DNA of 64,000 bases from Eutypella sp. D-1 (lineage: Eukaryota; Ascomycota; Sordariomycetes; Xylariales; Diatrypaceae). Position numbers and translations under genes: made by a program. The notes under the pieces were generated by a model that was not told where the DNA came from, did no database searches, and saw only the letters and a list, made by a program, of their open reading frames with translations. Every line of letters begins with the position of its first letter. Position 1 is the stretch's first letter. This document shows, piece after piece, positions 59,691 through 64,000 of this stretch. Location of the stretch: contig JAJTTP010000001.1 of NCBI GenBank assembly GCA_023313575.1, positions 6,133,501-6,197,500 of the forward strand. Reading direction: 5' to 3'.

Positions 59691-60049
59691 CGCCACCCCC
59701 GCGGTCGTCGGCGGGCGGGGTCCTTAGGCGTCTTAGGCGTCGGGATAACCTGCTGCAGCCAGCGGCGCGGCGGGGCACTGCGACCCCCCACGTAAGCCCG
59801 GGAGGGGCCCGGCGGCGGCTACAGGGCGACAGCTCCCAGAACGGGCGAAATCGGCGGGTTGGCTGAGAGAGTATCTAGGGGGCGAGGTTTTTTTCCCGGG
59901 TGTAAGGGCGGCAGGCCAGGGGCTGCTACGGGGCCGGCGCGGGGCGCAGTGAGGGGAGGTGCCCTGTAGTCCGTGCCGGCCTTGGGGATTACAGGGTAGG
60001 TCTCTACAGGGCAGGCTGCGCGGGACTTGGGCGGGCGGCTGCTACAGGG

Positions 60050-60780
60050 TAAGTGCTGCAGGGTAAGTCGCGCCGGCACTTTTGATATTTGGTCTTCGGC
60101 GAGGGCTTACCCTGTAATTGCAGGGCAGCTCGGTGCCGCGCGCATTTTTTTGGAAATCGTGATAATATACAGCCACGTAATTACATGCTATATATTTATT
60201 ATTATATTATATTATATCGTACCGCGCGTGGTAGGGTTATACCTTAGGATAAAAATGAAACGAGGAACGCTGCCACGCGCCAGTGGCAAGCGCTTGCGGT
60301 GATTTTATTTCAGGTCGCTACCGGGCAAGTCTTTACAGGGTGAGTCGCGCCGGCACTTGTTTGATTTTTGATATTCGACTGATCTTGGGCAAGGGCTTGC
60401 CCTGGAATTACGGGGCAACTCGTTACGTTACGGGGCGGGGCGGGGCGCCTCTTTACTCGAAATTATGAAAATATACAGCCACGTAGTTATATGCTACATA
60501 GTATTTATTAACGTCACTGTAAAATAAAACCAGGGAATTCGACAGGCGCAAGTGCCAAAGGCCTGCAGTGATTTTATTCTGGATCCTTACAGGGTAGGTG
60601 CTGCAGGGCAACTCGCTCCCCCGCGCCCTTTTTCTTAAAATAATGATAATATTACAGCCACGTGGACATAAGCCGCACGTTACGTACTGTAATAGATCAC
60701 ACCGTCTAACCGATAATCTTATAATAAACGTGAACGCGGGTTTGAACAGGATTACATCTTACGGTGATTCTATTCCTGAC
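60050..60780 (+). repeat. Three degenerate tandem units in the rDNA spacer
   Basis: The units lie at about 60050-60335, 60336-60590 and 60591-60780. Each has ACAGGGT..GT near its start, then (in units 1 and 2) gcgccggcactt and a facing-motif palindrome, then aatatacagccacgt with an AT-rich stretch, then a gtgattctatt or gtgattttatt end. Length falls from 286 to 190 bp. Such subrepeats are common in fungal spacers and vary between strains. Confidence 0.65.
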
Positions 60781-61913
60781 AAATCAAGTAAGAAAAGAGA
60801 TAAAAATCAAAAATAAAAGGTAAAGGAAAATAAGGAAAATAAACCGGATAAAACAAATAAAAGAAAAATCCATATATACGGTAATAAAGTTAATAACTTG
60901 GCAATATTCCCCCCCGAGAGGACTTACCCTGTAATTACAGGGCAACTCCTCCCGACCCGGATCTTCCGGCCGCCCTAGCCGGGCCGGACCGGCCCGCACG
61001 GGCTTGCAAGCGGCACCAAAATGTCCACCACGACGCGCCCTACAAGGCAATACCGGTTTCGTCCGGCTGGGCCGGGTACAGAGCGCGCCATTGCAAAAAG
61101 TGCGAAATAGGTCAAGCTGAATCGTGGCAACGACAAAACTTCATACTAAAGTGCATACACTTTTTCTCCAAAGTGGTACTTAAAATTGAAAACCGGAATA
61201 CCCCGGCCCACAGCCGGTCGACCCCGGGCTATTCTATACCGTTATAACCGGCGAGAAATCCTCTATCTTATGGTATGACGCGCGGGCCACCGCAAGCCCC
61301 CGTCGCCGAGTTCTGGCGCTCACCTCCGGGACGACTTGCCCTGTAGTAGCCTTCCCGGCGCCGCCGACGACGCCCCGGCCGGACCACCGGGACGGGACCC
61401 ACACCATCGTACCCGCCGCGCCGAGGGCTACAGAATGGTATGCGGCTCGGCCGCGCCGGCCCGCCGGCGGCCGAGATATTAAAATGTGCCCCGCTACGAC
61501 GCCCACACCCCCCTGGCCGTCTCCCGCTATGGCGGTTGTGGGCCCGCTATGCGGTCCGCTTCAGTGGGCGGCGGCGCTAAAAAACAAGATAGGGCGCCTT
61601 ATTATAGGGGGCATTGCAGGGCAACTCGTTACAGGGTAAGTCTCTCCAGGGTAAGTTTCTCCAGGGCAACTCGTCCCAGGTGGGCGCCGGACTTGGGATT
61701 TCTTTCAGACCGGCTCAAAAATAAAATCAAGCCCACCACCCACGCCACCGAAACGCCAACTCCGCCAATTCCGCAGCTACCACCCCCTAAGCTATACCGT
61801 TTTGAAGCTCTATTTTCAAGCTGTCACGTGGGCCCGGCTGCACGCCCGTGTCACGTGATCCCGCGACGCTGCGGCGACTTTCAAGGTTTTGGCACCCATA
61901 TATGCCCGCTACC

Positions 61914-62184
61914 CCGATGCAACCTACACCGTTAAATAGCCCGGAAAATCAGCTACCGACCGGTACCGGGGCCGTCCCGGCAGCCCCCCTGCCGGCCGAG
62001 TTACGGCGGGCCAAGTCCCGGGCGGTTGGTCCGTGCACCAGGTCACGTGCACCCCCGACGGCTACCACCCCGCGGCCACCCCACTTCAAACAGCGACTGC
62101 TCCACGACGCAGCGTCTCACCACCGTGCATCCTATACCGCCAGATAGCCCGCGAAAAGAGCTTTCGAACGGTACCGGATGCACG
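61914..62184 (+). repeat. Two-copy imperfect direct repeat in the spacer
   Basis: 61914-61977 and 62126-62184 share gatgcaacctacaccg versus gtgcatcctataccgcc, atagcccg.gaaaa and ccggtaccgg versus acggtaccgg. Period is about 210 bp. Several CACGTG E-box-like sites fall in the same part of the spacer (61825, 61852, 62044). Confidence 0.55.
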
Positions 62185-62569
62185 CCGCAGGACCGCGCCG
62201 TTGCCGAGATATCCGGGTACGAAGCGCCACGGCCCCGGGACCCCCACGGGGGTCATTTTCTAGTGGTATGGAACGCCTACAAAAAATTTCATTTTTCGAG
62301 TTTGGGAGGGGGGGGGGGGTCCCTTATAGTGGGCTTAGTGGGTGGTGACCACTAAAGGGCTGCCGCCTTAGGTGGGTGGTGCACCTACAAGGCGGCCCGC
62401 GGGGGGTGCGCGGGCCCGGGCTTAGTGGTGGGCGGGCTGCGCGGTCAAATAGGTGCGGATTTTGTATGGGCGATTCCAGGAAAAATTTTGACCAAGTACG
62501 AAAAAAATGTGCGGAACCGGAGCTGGTTTGTATGGTTGTGAGTCGCTTTTTAAAATTTCCCATACAAAT

Positions 62570-62656
62570 GAATTTGTCGGAAAAAGATTTTTCGCACCAT
62601 AGACCGTTGGGCCGGGTTTTCGACCCAAGTGGGGTCGGTGGGTATATGAGAAAGCG
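62570..62656 (+). promoter_or_regulatory. Putative RNA polymerase I promoter of the first rDNA unit
   Basis: It contains gaatttgtcggaaaaagatt, ttcgcaccatagaccgttgg and gggtcggtgggtatatgaga. The TATA-like gggtatatgag at ~62639-62650 lies ~695 bp upstream of mature 18S, a plausible 5' ETS length for an ascomycete. Its duplication at 59605-59690 supports its being a functional unit. The start site is not experimentally known and is inferred. Confidence 0.55.
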
Positions 62657-63344
62657 AAGAATTCGAAAGCTGAAAAGCGATTGAAGTCTAGCGCGTCTCA
62701 GCCTCTGAAGATTAGCGGGTTGCACCAACTAAAATTTAAGGCTTACTGCTTAGAAATAGGTAGTGTTGTGACGCTTAGGGCTGCTCCTTCGGGGGCCTTA
62801 AGGCCTGAAAGTGTTTACTTTTGTTCCATATCAGCATGGTAATCGTTGCGTGGTCCTTTGTACAGCCTAGTAGCTTCGGCTCGGTCGCGGGGGACTCATA
62901 GCGGTTATCGCCCCCCTTAGGGTTACTGCTTTTAGCGGTAATGATCTAAGATGCTTGGTCGTTGTCAGCGTATTTTTCGTCTGACTTCCGCCGGATGGGC
63001 TCTGTGGGTTACTGGCCGTTGGCTAGACTTTATACCACTTAGCAGCGGGAGACACCTTCCCTATAGCGGCTTCGCAGGCAACTGCGCTGGCGCTTGCGGG
63101 TAATGGTCTCCTCTTGGGGCTCGTAAACTCCACCGCCGTCCTCTTTTTAGGGCGGCGTGTGTGGTGGACCGGTGCCCTGGGGAATGTAGAGGGGAAAAGC
63201 GGAAGGCGGTTTATAGTGAGACGGGCCCTGCCCTGACCGCTGAACCGTCCCACGGACCCTAGCAATAGGGTTAGTGTAGCGATCAGTAACTAATTCTTCC
63301 AGCGCCGCAAGGCGCTGGATGGCCAACCCCGGCGGTACGATAGT
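62657..63344 (+). ncRNA. Putative 5' external transcribed spacer
   Basis: This is the sequence between the promoter-like element and the 18S start. It is rich in short GC hairpins, for example agcgccgcaaggcgct (63301-63316) just before 18S, typical of an ETS. It contains no gene. The 5' limit depends on the inferred promoter. Confidence 0.55.
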
Positions 63345-64000
63345 TACCTGGTTGATTCTGCCAGTAGTCATATGCTTGTCTCAAAGATTAAGCCATGCAT
63401 GTCTAAGTATAAGCAATTATACCGCGAAACTGCGAATGGCTCATTAAATCAGTTATCGTTTATTTGATAGTACCTTACTACTTGGATAACCGTGGTAATT
63501 CTAGAGCTAATACATGCTAAAAATCCCGACTTACGGAGGGATGTATTTATTAGATTAAAAACCAATGCCCTTCGGGGCTCCTTGGTGATTCATAATAACT
63601 TTTCGAATCGCATGGCCTTGCGCCGGCGATGGTTCATTCAAATTTCTGCCCTATCAACTTTCGATGGCAGGGTCTTGGCCTGCCATGGTTACAACGGGTA
63701 ACGGAGGGTTAGGGCTCGACCCCGGAGAAGGAGCCTGAGAAACGGCTACTACATCCAAGGAAGGCAGCAGGCGCGCAAATTACCCAATCCCGATTCGGGG
63801 AGGTAGTGACAATAAATACTGATACAGGGCTCTTTCGGGTCTTGTAATTGGAATGAGTACAATTTAAATCCCTTAACGAGGAACAATTGGAGGGCAAGTC
63901 TGGTGCCAGCAGCCGCGGTAATTCCAGCTCCAATAGCGTATATTAAAGTTGTTGCAGTTAAAAAGCTCGTAGTTGAACCTTGGGCCTGGCTGGCCGGTCC
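63345..64000 (+). rRNA. 18S rRNA, 5' portion (656 nt, continues past the window)
   Basis: It starts TACCTGGTTGATTCTGCC, then gtagtcatatgcttgtctca, the universal 5' end of eukaryotic 18S. It includes gccagcagccgcggtaattcc (~63905-63925; the 530-loop region). The stretch gggcctggctggccggtcc at the window end is typical of Sordariomycetes. It shows no RIP or indels and looks functional. The gene is cut by the window edge. Confidence 0.97.

Larger units (their letters stand above)
59085..61680. repeat. Dense array of ACAGGGTAAGT/ACAGGGCAACT motifs in both orientations
   Basis: About 30 copies of a ~10-bp motif, (T)ACAGGG(T/C)AA(G/C)T, occur at irregular spacing in both orientations. Examples are 59086, 59206, 59261, 59462, 59570, 60050 and 61620 forward, and 59225, 59350, 59486, 59540 and 61336 reverse. 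Some face each other as palindromes: ccctgtaattacaggg at 59409-59424 and 60927-60942, and near-copies at 60110 and 60400. The core TTACCC resembles binding sites of Myb-type Pol I termination factors such as Reb1, which suggests a terminator or fork-barrier role; this is inference. The first copy lies ~110 bp after the 28S end. Confidence 0.75.
58977..62569 (+). other. rDNA intergenic spacer
   Basis: This is GC-rich sequence between the 28S 3' end and the gene-promoter-like element. It holds a T-rich tract (59035-59075), a motif array (59085-61680), a spacer promoter-like copy (59605-59690), three degenerate tandem units (60050-60780) and a two-copy repeat (61914-62184). A poly-G run of about a dozen G interrupts it at ~62307-62320. 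No protein-coding gene is supported; open frames here are compositional. Confidence 0.8.

Noticed and set aside
59085..61680. I-SceI-like homing endonuclease sites (ACAGGGTAA is shared with the I-SceI target)
   Set aside because: Only 9 of 18 positions match; the remaining half of the site is absent at every copy, so this is coincidence of a short core.
59085..61680. CRISPR-like array
   Set aside because: Repeats are ~10 bp, in both orientations and irregularly spaced, in eukaryotic rDNA; none of the features of a CRISPR array.
58963..62728. Many open frames of 60-149 codons in the spacer
   Set aside because: GC-rich spacer with few stops; frames overlap on both strands and encode Arg/Pro/Gly-rich peptides, as expected from composition.
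63700..63720. Telomere-like ggttaggg near the window end
   Set aside because: It is the normal ggagggttagggctcg stretch of Sordariomycete 18S rRNA; there is no tandem TTAGGG array.
63492..63933. Open frames inside the 18S region
   Set aside because: Shadow readings in an rRNA gene.

Overview
This window is filamentous-ascomycete nuclear DNA, most likely Sordariomycetes-like. The evidence is a fungal 18S rRNA start at the right end, short GT-AG introns, fungus-restricted families (FunK1 kinase, NACHT-WD40, DUF3716-like, BLM10) and very strong RIP-type (repeat-induced point mutation) decay: C-to-T and G-to-A change at CpA/TpG that turns transposons into TpA-rich, stop-filled relics. It is the outer flank of a ribosomal DNA array: a gene-poor, transposon-rich block running into the first rDNA spacer and the first 18S gene. 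No finding here is a clearly intact novel system. The most unusual signals are in the rDNA spacer and in the gene relics.

Layout. 1-500 is non-RIPed sequence with no recognised gene. 501-15060 is a RIPed block with a Tad1-like LINE (about 1200-7050), a small nested direct-repeat element, a foldback repeat, a GC-rich triple-hairpin island, a Ty1/copia relic on the minus strand (10400-12403) and four solo LTRs of one chromovirus family. 15060-36570 has normal base composition but holds mostly broken genes: BLM10/PA200 (15729-19316), a TPR-protein fragment (19370-19920), FunK1 kinase (28584-30914), SNF2 helicase (31290-35275) and a DUF3716-like fragment (24792-25455). It also has one plausibly intact C2H2 zinc-finger gene with an intron (21163-21929), two LTRs of a second family, and a nuclear insertion of mitochondrial DNA carrying a cox2 exon and group I intron sequence (about 24120-24620).

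36570-58870 is RIPed again. It has two near-complete minus-strand Ty3/gypsy chromovirus copies (37201-44070 with a perfect CGAAT target duplication; 45908-53207 interrupted by a younger solo LTR). Between them is a relic of a NACHT-WD40 NLR gene (45008-45615). Dispersed repeats here pair with copies in the left block.

58871-64000 is rDNA on the plus strand: the last ~106 nt of 28S, a GC-rich intergenic spacer, a promoter-like element present twice (59605 and 62570), a putative 5' ETS, and the first 656 nt of 18S. The spacer carries about 30 copies of an ACAGGGTAA/ACAGGGCAA motif in both orientations, some joined into perfect palindromes.

The genes do not form a pathway. The common theme is genome defence and decay: mutated retrotransposons, and gene copies (FunK1, SNF2, BLM10) whose stops sit mainly at former Gln/Trp codons as RIP predicts, next to an rDNA unit that shows no such damage.
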